A stretch of DNA of 64,000 nt from Desertimonas sp963772825 (GTDB lineage: Bacteria; Actinomycetota; Acidimicrobiia; Acidimicrobiales; Ilumatobacteraceae), in assembly GCA_963772825.1 (NCBI GenBank), contig CAVYYX010000006.1, positions 248,001-312,000 on the forward strand. The letters are read 5' to 3'. Below, in pieces: positions 54,728 to 63,216 of this stretch (its first letter is position 1; each line of letters opens with the position of its first letter). Under the pieces are notes generated by a model. The model had not been told where the DNA came from, did not search any database, and was given only the letters and a program-made list of their open reading frames with translations. A program made the position numbers and the translations under genes.

Positions 54728-56203
54728 GTGCACGAATCGGGGTCGGCCCGGATGAGCGTAACGGCGTGGGATCCACGCATCGGAGTGCTGGTCGTCGCCT
54801 ACAACGCCGAGGACACGTTGGCGGCCGTCCTCGACCGGCTCCCTGAATCGTTCCGCCGTCGCGTCGCCCACGTCCTGGTGTCCGACGACGCCAGCCACGA
54901 CTCTACGCACGAGGTCGGCCTTGCCTACCAGGCACGCAGTGCGCTGCCGCTGACCGTCATCCGTCACGATCACAACCTCGGCTACGGCGGCAACCAGAAG
55001 AGCGGCTATCGGTGGGCGATCGAGCACGGGCTCGACATCGTCGTGCTCCTCCACGGCGACGGCCAGTACGCGCCAGAGGTCATCGACGACATCGTCGCCC
55101 CGCTCATCGACGGGCACGCCGACGCCGTGTTCGGCTCGCGCATGCTCACCCGCGGCGCCGCCCGCGCCGGGGGCATGCCGCTGTACAAGTTCGCCGGCAA
55201 TCGGATCCTTACGTTCGTCGAGAACGCGCTCGCCGGGCTCGACCTGTCGGAGTGGCACAGCGGGTACCGCGCCTACCGGGTCGATGCGCTCGCCGACATC
55301 CCCTTCGAGTCGTACTCCGACGGCTTCGACTTCGACACCGAGATCATCCTCGGCCTGCACGGGGCCGGGAAGTCGATCGAGGAGGTGCCGATCCCCACGT
55401 ACTACGGCGACGAGATCTGTTACGTCAACGGTGTGCGCTACGCCAAGGACGTCACCGCCGATGTCGTCCGCTACCGACTGCAGCGGATGGGCTTCGGCAG
55501 GGCGGAGGTCGCCGGCGAAGAGGAGGCCTACGAGCTCAAGCTCTCGTCGCACACCTCGCACGCCGTGCTGCTGCAGTGGATCACCGAGCTTCGGCCGAGT
55601 CGGGTGCTCGACGTCGGGTGCTCGGACGGCCAGTTCGGCGCCATCGCTCGCAACACGGGGCGGCACGTCACCGGCGTCGACATGGTCAAGCACGAAGGGG
55701 TCGGCGAGCGACTCGACGCGTTCGTCGAGGCCGACCTCAACAAGGGATTGCCACCCGAGGTCGGGACCGATTACGACTGCATCGTCGCGGCGGACGTGCT
55801 CGAGCACACGATCGCCCCCGAGCGATTGCTCGCCGACATCGCCGATCGACTCTCCCCTGGCGGGGCGATCCTCGTCAGCGTCCCCAACTTCGCCCATTGG
55901 TACCCGCGGGCGAGGGTCGCCGCCGGACGTTTTGACTACGACCAGCGCGGCCTCCTCGACCGCGGTCACGTGCGGTTCTTCACCCGCCGTAGCTTCGAGC
56001 GTCTCGTCGACGACTGCAACCTGCAGGTCACGCGGCGCACCGTCGTCGGCACGCCGATCGAAGATGTCATCGATCGCGGCGGGAAGTCGCCGGCGAGCAG
56101 CGCCATCCGGTTGGCGGCGGCGATCGACCGTTTCGCCACCAAGGTCTGGCCGACGATGTTCGGCTACCAGTTCCTCTACGAGTTGCGCCGGCGCCGAGCG
56201 TGA
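54728..56203 (+). CDS. GT2 glycosyltransferase fused to a methyltransferase
   Basis: A 491-residue two-domain protein. The first half (about 15-235) is a dolichol-phosphate-mannose-synthase-like GT2: IGVLVVAYNAEDTLAAVLDRL, VSDDASHDST, NLGYGGNQKSGY, LLHGDGQY (metal-site region) and AGGMPLYKFAGNRI. The second half (about 265-410) is a class I methyltransferase: RVLDVGCSDGQFG, VAADVLEHTIAPE, VSVPNFAHWYPR, RGHVRFFTRRSFERL. The latter block matches the methyltransferase at 1680. No membrane helices. It may build and methylate a glycan or polyprenyl-linked sugar. ATG 54752 is an alternative start. Confidence 0.88.
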   Translation: MHESGSARMSVTAWDPRIGVLVVAYNAEDTLAAVLDRLPESFRRRVAHVLVSDDASHDSTHEVGLAYQARSALPLTVIRHDHNLGYGGNQKSGYRWAIEHGLDIVVLLHGDGQYAPEVIDDIVAPLIDGHADAVFGSRMLTRGAARAGGMPLYKFAGNRILTFVENALAGLDLSEWHSGYRAYRVDALADIPFESYSDGFDFDTEIILGLHGAGKSIEEVPIPTYYGDEICYVNGVRYAKDVTADVVRYRLQRMGFGRAEVAGEEEAYELKLSSHTSHAVLLQWITELRPSRVLDVGCSDGQFGAIARNTGRHVTGVDMVKHEGVGERLDAFVEADLNKGLPPEVGTDYDCIVAADVLEHTIAPERLLADIADRLSPGGAILVSVPNFAHWYPRARVAAGRFDYDQRGLLDRGHVRFFTRRSFERLVDDCNLQVTRRTVVGTPIEDVIDRGGKSPASSAIRLAAAIDRFATKVWPTMFGYQFLYELRRRRA

Positions 56204-56982
56204 CGGCAGGGGGCGCGCTGTACCACCTCGGGTTCGGGACCGACGACCTCGACGACCGCACGACGATCGCCCTGTTGAGCGGCGACCCGTCGCGATCGGA
56301 GCGCATCGCCACCGAGCACCTCGGCGCAATGCGCGTGCTGTCACGCCACCGGGGACTCGACGCCTTCGCCGCCACGCTGCCCGGCGGGGCGCCGGTCGTG
56401 TGCGCGACGAGCGGAATGGGCGCTCCCTCGATGAGCATCGTCGTCAACGAGCTCGTGCAGGTCGGCATCCGCACGGTGATCCGCATCGGAACGAGCGGAT
56501 CGATCCAAGAGCACGTCGGCATCGGTTCGGTCGTCATCGGCTCCGGCGCACTGACGAGCCAGGGCGCCGCCCTCGACATCGCCCCCGCCGAGTTCCCGGC
56601 CGTCGCCGACCCGTTCCTCACGGTCGCCTTGGCCGAGGCCGCCGGGCGCCTCGGCATCGACCACCACGTCGGCGTGATGGCGTCCACCGACACGTTCTAC
56701 GAGGGCCAGGAGCGGTCGGCATCATCGGCCAACCCGCACCTCCTGCGCCGGCTGCGCGGGATGATCGACGAGTACCACGACCTCGGCATCGTCAACTTCG
56801 AGATGGAGGCTGGGACACTGTTCAAGATGGGGGCGGTGTACGGGTTCGCAGCCGGCGCCGTCGTCGCCATCATCGCCCAGCGCAACGCCGCCGAGGAGCC
56901 CGATGTCGGGGCGATCGACGCGGCGGTCGGCAACGCCATCGCCGTGGCCGTCGCCGCCGCCGACGCCTGGTCCATCCGTTGA
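56200..56982 (+). CDS. udp: Uridine phosphorylase-like nucleoside phosphorylase
   Basis: A 260-residue PNP/UDP-family enzyme splitting nucleosides with phosphate. LLSGDPSRSERIA (phosphate site), CATSGMGAPSMSIVVNEL, IRIGTSGSIQ and NFEMEAGTLFKMGAVYG (ribose-binding Glu-Met-Glu) match uridine phosphorylase. GTG 56200 overlaps the previous stop (GTGA). Confidence 0.9.
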   Translation: MTAGGALYHLGFGTDDLDDRTTIALLSGDPSRSERIATEHLGAMRVLSRHRGLDAFAATLPGGAPVVCATSGMGAPSMSIVVNELVQVGIRTVIRIGTSGSIQEHVGIGSVVIGSGALTSQGAALDIAPAEFPAVADPFLTVALAEAAGRLGIDHHVGVMASTDTFYEGQERSASSANPHLLRRLRGMIDEYHDLGIVNFEMEAGTLFKMGAVYGFAAGAVVAIIAQRNAAEEPDVGAIDAAVGNAIAVAVAAADAWSIR

Positions 56983-57056
56983 TCTGGGGAAGATCCGTCG
57001 CGACGTCTGCTACGGAATCGCCCCAGAAGGGCCAGTGACAGGGATCTTCCCCAGAT
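56982..57056. terminator. 15-bp hairpin between udp and aguA
   Basis: ATCTGGGGAAGATCC (56982-56996) pairs perfectly with 57042-57056 across 45 nt. It fits exactly between two convergent stop codons and shares its core with the repeats at 31641-31711. Confidence 0.65.
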
Positions 57057-58055
57057 TTACGGGACCCGGGGGACTTGCTGGGTGATGCAGTGGATGCCGC
57101 CGCCGCCGTAGGCGAGGACGGCGCCGACGTCGAGGCCGACGATCTCTCGGTCGGGATAGTGCTCGCCGATGATCGCCATCATCTCGTCGTCGGCGGGATG
57201 GCCGCACACCGGCACGGCGACGACGCCGTTGGCGACGTAGTAGTTGAGGTACGGCACGGCGACGCGCTCGCCGCCGACTTCGGTGAACGGGAGCACCGGG
57301 ATCTCGACGACCTCGATCGGCTCGCCGAGAGCGTCGATCGCCCCGCGGGCCGAGCGCACGTTGACGTTGGTCCGCAGCCAGTCGTCCTCGGACTCGTCGG
57401 CACACCCCTGCATCAGCAGCACGCCGGGGCGGGCGAAGGCGGCAACGTTGTCGACGTGCCCGTCGGTGTCGTCGTCGAGGGCCAGGCCGAAGGGCAGCCA
57501 TACGATCGTCGAGACGCCGAGCTCGGCGCGGAGCACGGCCTCGATCTCGACGCGGTCGAGCGACGGGTTGCGGTTGGGGTGCAGCAGGCACTGCTGTGTC
57601 GTGACGAGTGTGCCGGCGCCGTCGACGGCGATCGCCCCGCCTTCGAGGACGACCGGGATCGTGCGCACCCCGTCGCCGAGCAGCTCGGCGTATCGGCCGG
57701 CGATTGCGTCGTCGTTCGCTGCGGGCTGGAACTTCCCGCCCCAGGCATTGAACCTCCAGTCGAGGGCGATTCGGGCGTCGCCGTCGGTGACGAAGATCGG
57801 TCCCGAGTCGCGGAACCACGAGTCGTCGATCGGCAGCTCGACCACATCGACGCCGTCGCCGCATGCCTCGGCGGCCCGCTCGCCTGCGCCCACGTCGGCG
57901 ATCATCGTCACCGGTTCAAAGCTGGCGAGCGTGCGGGCCACGAGGGCGTGGGCGGCTTCGGCGGCTGGCAGCAGCTCGCCGTACAGCGTCTTGCGGGCTG
58001 GCCAGCACATCGCCGTTCGCTCGTGCGGTGCCGACTCGGCCGGCATCCGCATCAT
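57057..58055 (-). CDS. aguA: Agmatine deiminase
   Basis: A 332-residue guanidino-modifying enzyme converting agmatine to N-carbamoylputrescine and ammonia. DDSWFRDSGPIFV, FNAWGGKF, LEGGAIAVDGAGTLVTTQQCLLHPNRNP, GHVDNVAAF and the catalytic cysteine in GGGGIHCITQQ near the end are all conserved. The start (ATG 58055 or 58052) overlaps the aguB stop, so the two are coupled in a putrescine route. Confidence 0.95.
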   Translation of the reverse strand: MMRMPAESAPHERTAMCWPARKTLYGELLPAAEAAHALVARTLASFEPVTMIADVGAGERAAEACGDGVDVVELPIDDSWFRDSGPIFVTDGDARIALDWRFNAWGGKFQPAANDDAIAGRYAELLGDGVRTIPVVLEGGAIAVDGAGTLVTTQQCLLHPNRNPSLDRVEIEAVLRAELGVSTIVWLPFGLALDDDTDGHVDNVAAFARPGVLLMQGCADESEDDWLRTNVNVRSARGAIDALGEPIEVVEIPVLPFTEVGGERVAVPYLNYYVANGVVAVPVCGHPADDEMMAIIGEHYPDREIVGLDVGAVLAYGGGGIHCITQQVPRVP

Positions 58056-58924
58056 GGTGTCGTGGTGCCGTCGAGGGTGAGCAATGGGCCGTAGAGGTCG
58101 GGACGTCGATCACGGAACAGCCCCCACGAGTGCCTCATTCGCTGCCCCTCATCGAGCTCGAAGGTGGCGGTCAACACGGCCTCGCCGTCGCGGCCGGCCT
58201 CGGCGACTTTGTCGCCGGTGGCATCGGCGATGAACGACGAGCCGTAGAACGTGATCTCCGTCGTCGCCCCGCGCTCCAACCCGGTGCGATTGGCGGCGAC
58301 CAGCGGGGTCAGGTTGGCGCCGGCGTGGCCCTGCATCACCCGCTGCCAGTGCCCGCTGGAGTCCCACTCCGGGTCCGGCGGCTCCGAGCCGATCGCCGTG
58401 GGATAGCACAGCACGTCGGCGCCGAGCAGGGCCATGCAACGCGCCGACTCCGGGAACCACTGATCCCAACAGATCCCGACGCCGACGACGGCGTGCTTCG
58501 TGCGCCACACCTGAAATCCGGTGTCACCCGGGTTGAAGTAGTACTTCTCCGTGTAGCCGGGGCCGTCGGGGATATGGCTCTTGCGATAGGTGCCGAGCAC
58601 GGCGCCGTCGGCGTCGACGATCACGACGCTGTTGTAGGTGGCGTGGTTGGCTCGCTCGTAGATGCTCAGCGGGAGAACGACCTCGAGCTCGGCGGCGACG
58701 CCGCGGAAGTGCTCGACCGTCGGATGCCCCTCGACCGGGCGGGCCCGGTCGAAGTGCTCGGGGAGCATGTCCTTGCAGAAGTACAGCCCTTCGAACAGCT
58801 CGGGGATCAGGACGAGCTGGGCGCCGTCGGCGGCTGCCTTGCGCACCAGCCGTTCAGCAGTGCCGACATTGGCGGCGACGTCGTCGACCATCGCCATCTG
58901 GATCGACGCGACCGTCAGTCCCAT
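58052..58924 (-). CDS. aguB: N-carbamoylputrescine amidase
   Basis: A 290-residue nitrilase-superfamily amidase that completes agmatine breakdown to putrescine. The Glu-Lys-Cys triad lies in LIPELFEGLYF, YRKSHIPDGPGYTEKYYF and GICWDQWFPESAR. GSEPPDPEWDSSGHWQRVMQGHA is typical of AguB. ATG 58924 has TAGAGT 6 nt upstream. Confidence 0.95.
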   Translation of the reverse strand: MGLTVASIQMAMVDDVAANVGTAERLVRKAAADGAQLVLIPELFEGLYFCKDMLPEHFDRARPVEGHPTVEHFRGVAAELEVVLPLSIYERANHATYNSVVIVDADGAVLGTYRKSHIPDGPGYTEKYYFNPGDTGFQVWRTKHAVVGVGICWDQWFPESARCMALLGADVLCYPTAIGSEPPDPEWDSSGHWQRVMQGHAGANLTPLVAANRTGLERGATTEITFYGSSFIADATGDKVAEAGRDGEAVLTATFELDEGQRMRHSWGLFRDRRPDLYGPLLTLDGTTTP

Positions 58925-58930
58925 GCCCCA

Positions 58931-58936
58931 ACTCTA
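58931..58936 (-). promoter_or_regulatory. -10 box, leaderless aguB start
   Basis: Minus-strand TAGAGT, then TGGGGC and ATG. It drives aguB-aguA. Confidence 0.45.
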
Positions 58937-58943
58937 GAGATCG

Positions 58944-59015
58944 GGTGTTGCTGCGTTGGAGTGTCAGGTGTCGTGTTTCCCGACAGGTGACACTCCATCG
59001 GCAGGAAACACTCCA
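58944..59015. repeat. Long intergenic palindrome, family A copy
   Basis: Near copy of 41416-41491 (TTGCTGCGTTGGAGTGTCAG, GTTTCCCGACAG, TGACACTCCA and AACACTCC in the same order), between aguB and the MOSC gene. Confidence 0.8.
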
Positions 59016-59016
59016 A

Positions 59017-59598
59017 TCAACGCTTGGTGATGGTGTCGCCGCGGCGGATCGTGCCGGGGATCACGACCTTGGCGTTGATGCCGCGCAGGCGCAGCTGCTT
59101 GCCCGCCCCGACATTGACGAAGCGCAGCGCTTCCTTGCCGAATCGAGCGGCGAACTTGGCGCACCCGGTGTGCGGCTGGTCCGTGATCTCGATCACCGCG
59201 TCGCCGATCGCCAGCTGGGTGCCGGGCGGAAGGTTGTCGTTGCTCAGGTCGAGGTCGACGTGGAGTTGATCGCCGGCGAGGGCGCGCACGTCGTCGTCGG
59301 CGCCGCCGACGAGCCGCGACAAGCGGGCGTTGATGATGTTCAACTGCATGTCGGGGTGCGCACTGCCGTCGTCGGTGCGACCGCTGCCACGCACGTTCCA
59401 GGTGTCGCCGACGACGCCTTCAGTCGTCGACAGCTCGGCCTCGTCGAGGATCTCGCGGCCGTCGACCACCGGCCGGCGGACGATGAGGTCGAGCGTGCCT
59501 GCGTCGCGGGGTGACTGGCGGATCTCGTCGAGGCCTGCTTCGAGCGTCGCGGTCGGGAGATGGACGGGGGCGACGGCGGGAACGATCACGTCGGTCAT
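59017..59598 (-). CDS. MOSC-domain protein
   Basis: A 193-residue MOSC (molybdenum cofactor sulfurase C-terminal) protein: VVGDTWNVRGSG, AGDQLHVDLDLSNDNLPPG, AVIEITDQPHTGCAKFAARFG with the likely sulfur-carrying cysteine. Probably a sulfur or molybdopterin-linked carrier/reductase part. Start ATG 59598 follows CAGAAT at 6 nt; seven extra codons upstream are open. Confidence 0.88.
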   Translation of the reverse strand: MTDVIVPAVAPVHLPTATLEAGLDEIRQSPRDAGTLDLIVRRPVVDGREILDEAELSTTEGVVGDTWNVRGSGRTDDGSAHPDMQLNIINARLSRLVGGADDDVRALAGDQLHVDLDLSNDNLPPGTQLAIGDAVIEITDQPHTGCAKFAARFGKEALRFVNVGAGKQLRLRGINAKVVIPGTIRRGDTITKR

Positions 59599-59651
59599 CG
59601 GGCGATTCTGCCAGCCCACGTGTCACTTCGGCAGGCGGATTCGGTCACACG

Positions 59652-60032
59652 TCAGCGTTCGTCCTGGTCGGCCCAGCGTTCGATGCGATCGAAGCCGTCG
59701 GTCGCGTGGGCGTAGTGGTACGCCCACGCCCGTGCGCCGTCGAGCGTGATCACCTCGATGCGCCGCAGCGTGTCCGTCGCCGTGTCCTCGACCTCGTCGA
59801 GGATCGGCAACGCCTCATCGGCCCGCTCCGGCGCAAGCTCGACCAGTACGCCCGGCACCACCCCGTCGTCGCCGAACACGGCGACCGGCCAGCCGTTGCC
59901 GGAGTCGTAGAGCTTGCCGCCGACGTCCGCCGGGCGGTGGGCCCGGGCGAACGGGGCGAGGATCGGCCAGCGCAGCCGGCCGGGCATCAGCGTGCCGTAG
60001 ACGAACAGCGACGTCACGGTCTCGTCCATCAC
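59652..60032 (-). CDS. Gamma-glutamylcyclotransferase-like protein
   Basis: A 126-residue AIG2/GGCT-fold protein with the substrate loop LFVYGTLMPGRLRW, GKLYDSGNGWPVAVF, VPGVLVEL and LDEVED carrying a candidate catalytic acid. It may open or form 5-oxoproline amides; the exact substrate is unknown. It overlaps the upstream gene by 4 nt. Confidence 0.85.
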   Translation of the reverse strand: MMDETVTSLFVYGTLMPGRLRWPILAPFARAHRPADVGGKLYDSGNGWPVAVFGDDGVVPGVLVELAPERADEALPILDEVEDTATDTLRRIEVITLDGARAWAYHYAHATDGFDRIERWADQDER

Positions 60033-60406
60033 CCGTCGCCCAGGCGGGCGTCGAGCTCGGCGACGAGTCGCTTCGTGGCGACCGTCCGGTAGGCGTCCTC
60101 GACGACCTCGCCGATCTCGTCCCAGTCGAGCACTCCGACGTCCAAGCGCACGCCGACCCAGCCCCGACCACCGACGTACGGCGGGACGAAGAATCGCTCA
60201 GGATCGGCAGCGACGAGCTCGTGCTGGGCGCCAGGCGGCGCCGCGCACCAGAAACCGACACGATCGTCGTGATGGTGATCGGCGAACGTCACGAACACCT
60301 TCTTGCCCCCGGCGAACCACGTCGGCTCGCCGTGGCTGAGCCGCTCGCTCACCGCAGGGAAACCCATGCACAGCTCCCGCAATCGATCGAGCGGCGCGTC
60401 AGCCAT
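60029..60406 (-). CDS. MmcQ/YjbR-family protein
   Basis: A 125-residue YjbR-fold protein: RELCMGFPAVSERLSHGEPTWFAGGKKVFVTF, then VGGRGWVGVRLD and VEDAYRTVATKRL. The fold is thought to bind DNA or a small ligand; function unsettled. Its start lies inside the end of the tetR gene. Confidence 0.85.
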   Translation of the reverse strand: MADAPLDRLRELCMGFPAVSERLSHGEPTWFAGGKKVFVTFADHHHDDRVGFWCAAPPGAQHELVAADPERFFVPPYVGGRGWVGVRLDVGVLDWDEIGEVVEDAYRTVATKRLVAELDARLGDG

Positions 60407-61025
60407 CGTTCACCGAACCGACGATGCCGACCCACACGAGGTCGGTCAGCGTGTCCACGGCCTCGTCCCGCGACACGTCGGCGCCGCCGATCCACCACGC
60501 TGCCGTGTGCTGCACCATCCCGACGATCGCCCGACCCCAGATCGCCGCCGGAGCGGCGTCGAGGCCGCGCTCGCCGAGTCCCTCTGCCAGCGATTCGGCG
60601 ACGCGCTCGGCGATCCGTTCGGTGAACGCCGTCGTCACCTCGTTGCCCCGTTTGGAGTCCGGGTTGGCGATGAAGCGATACAGCTGCGGATCACGTTCGA
60701 TGTAGTCGAAGAACGCGTCGATCGTCGCCCGGATGGAGTGTGGCGGCTGGTCCGATCTCGCCTCGCTGAGCTTGGTGTCGAGGATCTCGCCGATTTCCAC
60801 GAGGGCCTTCCCGGTGATCGCCGCGACGAGGCCGTCGCGATCGACGAAGTGTCGGTAGAGGATCGGCTTGCTGATCCCTCCAGCGGTGGCCATCTCCTCC
60901 ATCGTCACGTCGGCGCCCTCGCGCCGGATGACGTCGATCGCCGCGTCGAGCAATTCGCCGCGGCGTAGCTGACGTCGCTCGCTGAGCGTCGGCCGGGACC
61001 CCTGGGCCGGCGGGCGCCTCGTCAT
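60399..61025 (-). CDS. TetR-family transcriptional regulator
   Basis: A 208-residue repressor. The N-terminal helix-turn-helix is RRGELLDAAIDVIRREGADVTMEEMATAGGISKPILYRHFVDRDGLVAAI. The C-terminal ligand domain has YIERDPQLYRFI and GMVQHTAAWWIGG. First gene of tetR-yjbR-ggct; the promoter is shared with the divergent HD gene, which starts 36 nt away and is the likely target. Confidence 0.92.
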   Translation of the reverse strand: MTRRPPAQGSRPTLSERRQLRRGELLDAAIDVIRREGADVTMEEMATAGGISKPILYRHFVDRDGLVAAITGKALVEIGEILDTKLSEARSDQPPHSIRATIDAFFDYIERDPQLYRFIANPDSKRGNEVTTAFTERIAERVAESLAEGLGERGLDAAPAAIWGRAIVGMVQHTAAWWIGGADVSRDEAVDTLTDLVWVGIVGSVNDG

Positions 61026-61047
61026 GAGACGCATTGAACCACGGGAG

Positions 61048-61053
61048 TACCCT
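61048..61053 (+). promoter_or_regulatory. -10 box, leaderless HD-protein start
   Basis: TACCCT, 7 nt, then ATG 61061. Close to the tetR start, so an operator here would affect both. Confidence 0.4.
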
Positions 61054-61060
61054 GGTCGCC

Positions 61061-61669
61061 ATGACCGCCCCGCTCACCGCTGATCCCTCGGCTGCCCCCG
61101 ATCGCGCCGCGTTCACGGCGATGACGGAGGGCACCCAGGAGGACTGGAATCACATCGTCACCTCGGCGCTGGAGTTCTATCCGCAGCTCGCCGATCGGGT
61201 GATCACCCACCTGCGCCTGCTCGACGGCGATTTCGGTGGCTTCCGCGTCGACCGCCTGACCCACTCGCTGCAGACGGCAACCCGCGCCTATCGGGCGAAC
61301 CGCGACGACGACTACGTCGCCTGTGCCCTGATCCACGACATCGGTGACACGCTCGGCTCGTACAACCATGCAGACATCGGGGCGGCGATCGTCAAGCCGT
61401 TCGTGAGCGACGAGCTGCACTGGATGGTCGAGAAGCACGCCATCTTCCAGGGCTACTACTTCTTCCACTTCCTCGGCCTCGACCCCGACCTGCGCGACCA
61501 GTTCGCCGACCATCCGCACTACGACCTCACCGCCGAGTTCACCGCCGACTTCGACCAACCGTCGTTCGACCCCGACTACCCGACGATGACGCTCGACGAG
61601 TTCACGCCGTTGCTGCAGCAGTTCTTCAGCACGCCCAAGCGCTCGATCTACCTGCGCGAGGACTCCTAG
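61061..61669 (+). CDS. HD-domain phosphohydrolase-like protein
   Basis: A 202-residue HD-superfamily protein. The first histidine is in VDRLTHSLQTATRAYR and the metal HD pair in CALIHDIGDTLGSYNHADIGA. HWMVEKHAIFQGYYFFHFLG gives later ligands. It resembles predicted HD phosphohydrolases of unknown substrate. Confidence 0.85.
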   Translation: MTAPLTADPSAAPDRAAFTAMTEGTQEDWNHIVTSALEFYPQLADRVITHLRLLDGDFGGFRVDRLTHSLQTATRAYRANRDDDYVACALIHDIGDTLGSYNHADIGAAIVKPFVSDELHWMVEKHAIFQGYYFFHFLGLDPDLRDQFADHPHYDLTAEFTADFDQPSFDPDYPTMTLDEFTPLLQQFFSTPKRSIYLREDS

Positions 61670-61683
61670 CCCCGGCGGGGGGT

Positions 61684-61717
61684 GCGGGGGGCAGAGCCTC
61701 TTGGCGGAGCCCCCCGC
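61684..61717. terminator. GC hairpin after HD gene
   Basis: GCGGGGGGC (61684-61692) pairs with GCCCCCCGC (61709-61717), 15 nt past the HD stop. Confidence 0.55.
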
Positions 61718-61790
61718 CGCTGGTCGATCCGGCTCTGCCGGTCGACCAGCTGAGACTCTTCGTGCGGCCGAAGGCCGCCTACTTCGAGCT

Positions 61791-61818
61791 CGAGCGGAAG
61801 GGCTCTGCCTTCCGCTCG
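61791..61818. terminator. Hairpin at the nuoF-like stop
   Basis: CGAGCGGAAGG and CCTTCCGCTCG form an 11-bp perfect stem with a 6-nt loop, 4 nt beyond the nuoF-like stop codon (minus strand). Confidence 0.65.
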
Positions 61819-61822
61819 AAAC

Positions 61823-63199
61823 TCAATCGTCCGCGTAAGTCCAGTCGGGCAGCTTGAGGCGGTGCCGCTCGTCGTAGACGACCGCCCCGTCAGGATCGAT
61901 CTCGACCACCTTGGGGACGACGACCTCGCGCTCCAGCGGAGGGCGACCCTCGAGATGGGCGGCGAAATCGTCGGGGAACTCACGCAGCACGCTGCTCACG
62001 AGGCGCTGCACCTCGGTGCCGAGGTAACAGCGGTTGGCGTCGGTGACCGTGCCGAGCAGCGCCTGGATCGCAGCGAGGTCGGCATCCTGGCCGCCGCCAT
62101 TGGCGATGCGGGTGAGGATCTCGGTGAGCTCCATCGAGCCGCGCTTGCACGGTGGGCACTGCCCGCACGACTCGACCGCGAGGAAGCGCGTCAACTCGGC
62201 AGCAACGGCGACCATGTCGGCGGTGTCGTCGTAGACCGCGAACCCGGCGGCCCCGAGCCCGCTGCCGAGCGCCTCGAAGGCTTCGTACGTGAGCGGGATG
62301 TCGAAGTCGCGGGCCGGCAGAACCGGGTTGGAGACGCCGGAGAACGCCGCCTTCAACTCCCGGTTCGGTTCGGCACCGCCGCACCAGGAGATGACCTCGG
62401 CGAGTGAGGTGCCGAGCTCGACCTCGTGGACCCCCGGCACCCGTACGTCGCCGACGATCGTGACGATCACGGTGCCGGCGGAGTCGGGCGTTCCCAACGA
62501 GCGATACCACGTGGCACCGCGGGCGAGGACGTGGGCGACCGACGCCAGCGTCTCGACGTTGTTGACGAGGGTCGGGTTGCTCGCCTGGCCGGCACCGGCC
62601 GGTGTGCCCGCCTCCCAGCCCATCGTCACGGTGGCGAACAGGCCGTGCTGCCACGGCGGCAGCAAGCGCGGCAGCGGATCACGTCCCTCGATGACCTCGA
62701 GCAGCGCCTTCTCCTCGCCGAAGAGGTACTCGTCGGGGCCCTCGACGATCGAGATCGTCAAGTCGCCGAGCAACCCGGTGTCGCCGAGCTCGACGGCCGC
62801 CCGGCGCAGGTTGGCGACCTCGCCGCCGAACGAGCGCTTGACACCGATGAACGCCGTCGGAGCGTCGACGCAGAAGGCGGCGATGGCGAGGCCCTCGACG
62901 ATCCGATAGGGGTCGAGGCGCATCAGCGTGCGGTCCTTGAACGTCGCCGGCTCGCCTTCCGCTCCGTTGGCGACGGCATAGTGCGTCCCGCCGCCTGCGG
63001 AACGGACCGAACCCCACTTGGCGCCCGCCGGGAAACCGGCGCCGCCGCGACCACGCAGCCCGCTCGCCGTGATCTCCTCGATCGTCGCGTCCGGCCCGAG
63101 AGCCCGGGCGGCGCGCAGCGCCTCTCCCCCGCCGGCGTCGACGTAGTCCTCGATCGTCGTGATCGGCGCCGGTGGGAGCAGCACGCTGACCTTGCCCAT
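61823..63199 (-). CDS. NuoF-like NADH dehydrogenase flavoprotein
   Basis: A 458-residue Complex-I 51-kDa-type subunit that accepts hydride from NADH on FMN and passes electrons to a 4Fe-4S cluster. SGLRGRGGAGFPAGAKW (NADH/FMN site), ANGAEGEPATFKDR, the SLBB region (GDVRVPGVHEVELGTS) and cluster ligands in ESCGQCPPCKRG plus a later RCYLG cysteine. No nuoE or nuoG neighbours, so it may serve a separate NAD-linked oxidoreductase. ATG 63199; the open frame upstream is only the repeat array. Confidence 0.9.
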   Translation of the reverse strand: MGKVSVLLPPAPITTIEDYVDAGGGEALRAARALGPDATIEEITASGLRGRGGAGFPAGAKWGSVRSAGGGTHYAVANGAEGEPATFKDRTLMRLDPYRIVEGLAIAAFCVDAPTAFIGVKRSFGGEVANLRRAAVELGDTGLLGDLTISIVEGPDEYLFGEEKALLEVIEGRDPLPRLLPPWQHGLFATVTMGWEAGTPAGAGQASNPTLVNNVETLASVAHVLARGATWYRSLGTPDSAGTVIVTIVGDVRVPGVHEVELGTSLAEVISWCGGAEPNRELKAAFSGVSNPVLPARDFDIPLTYEAFEALGSGLGAAGFAVYDDTADMVAVAAELTRFLAVESCGQCPPCKRGSMELTEILTRIANGGGQDADLAAIQALLGTVTDANRCYLGTEVQRLVSSVLREFPDDFAAHLEGRPPLEREVVVPKVVEIDPDGAVVYDERHRLKLPDWTYADD

Positions 63200-63216
63200 C
63201 GGTGTTCGACCGTACC

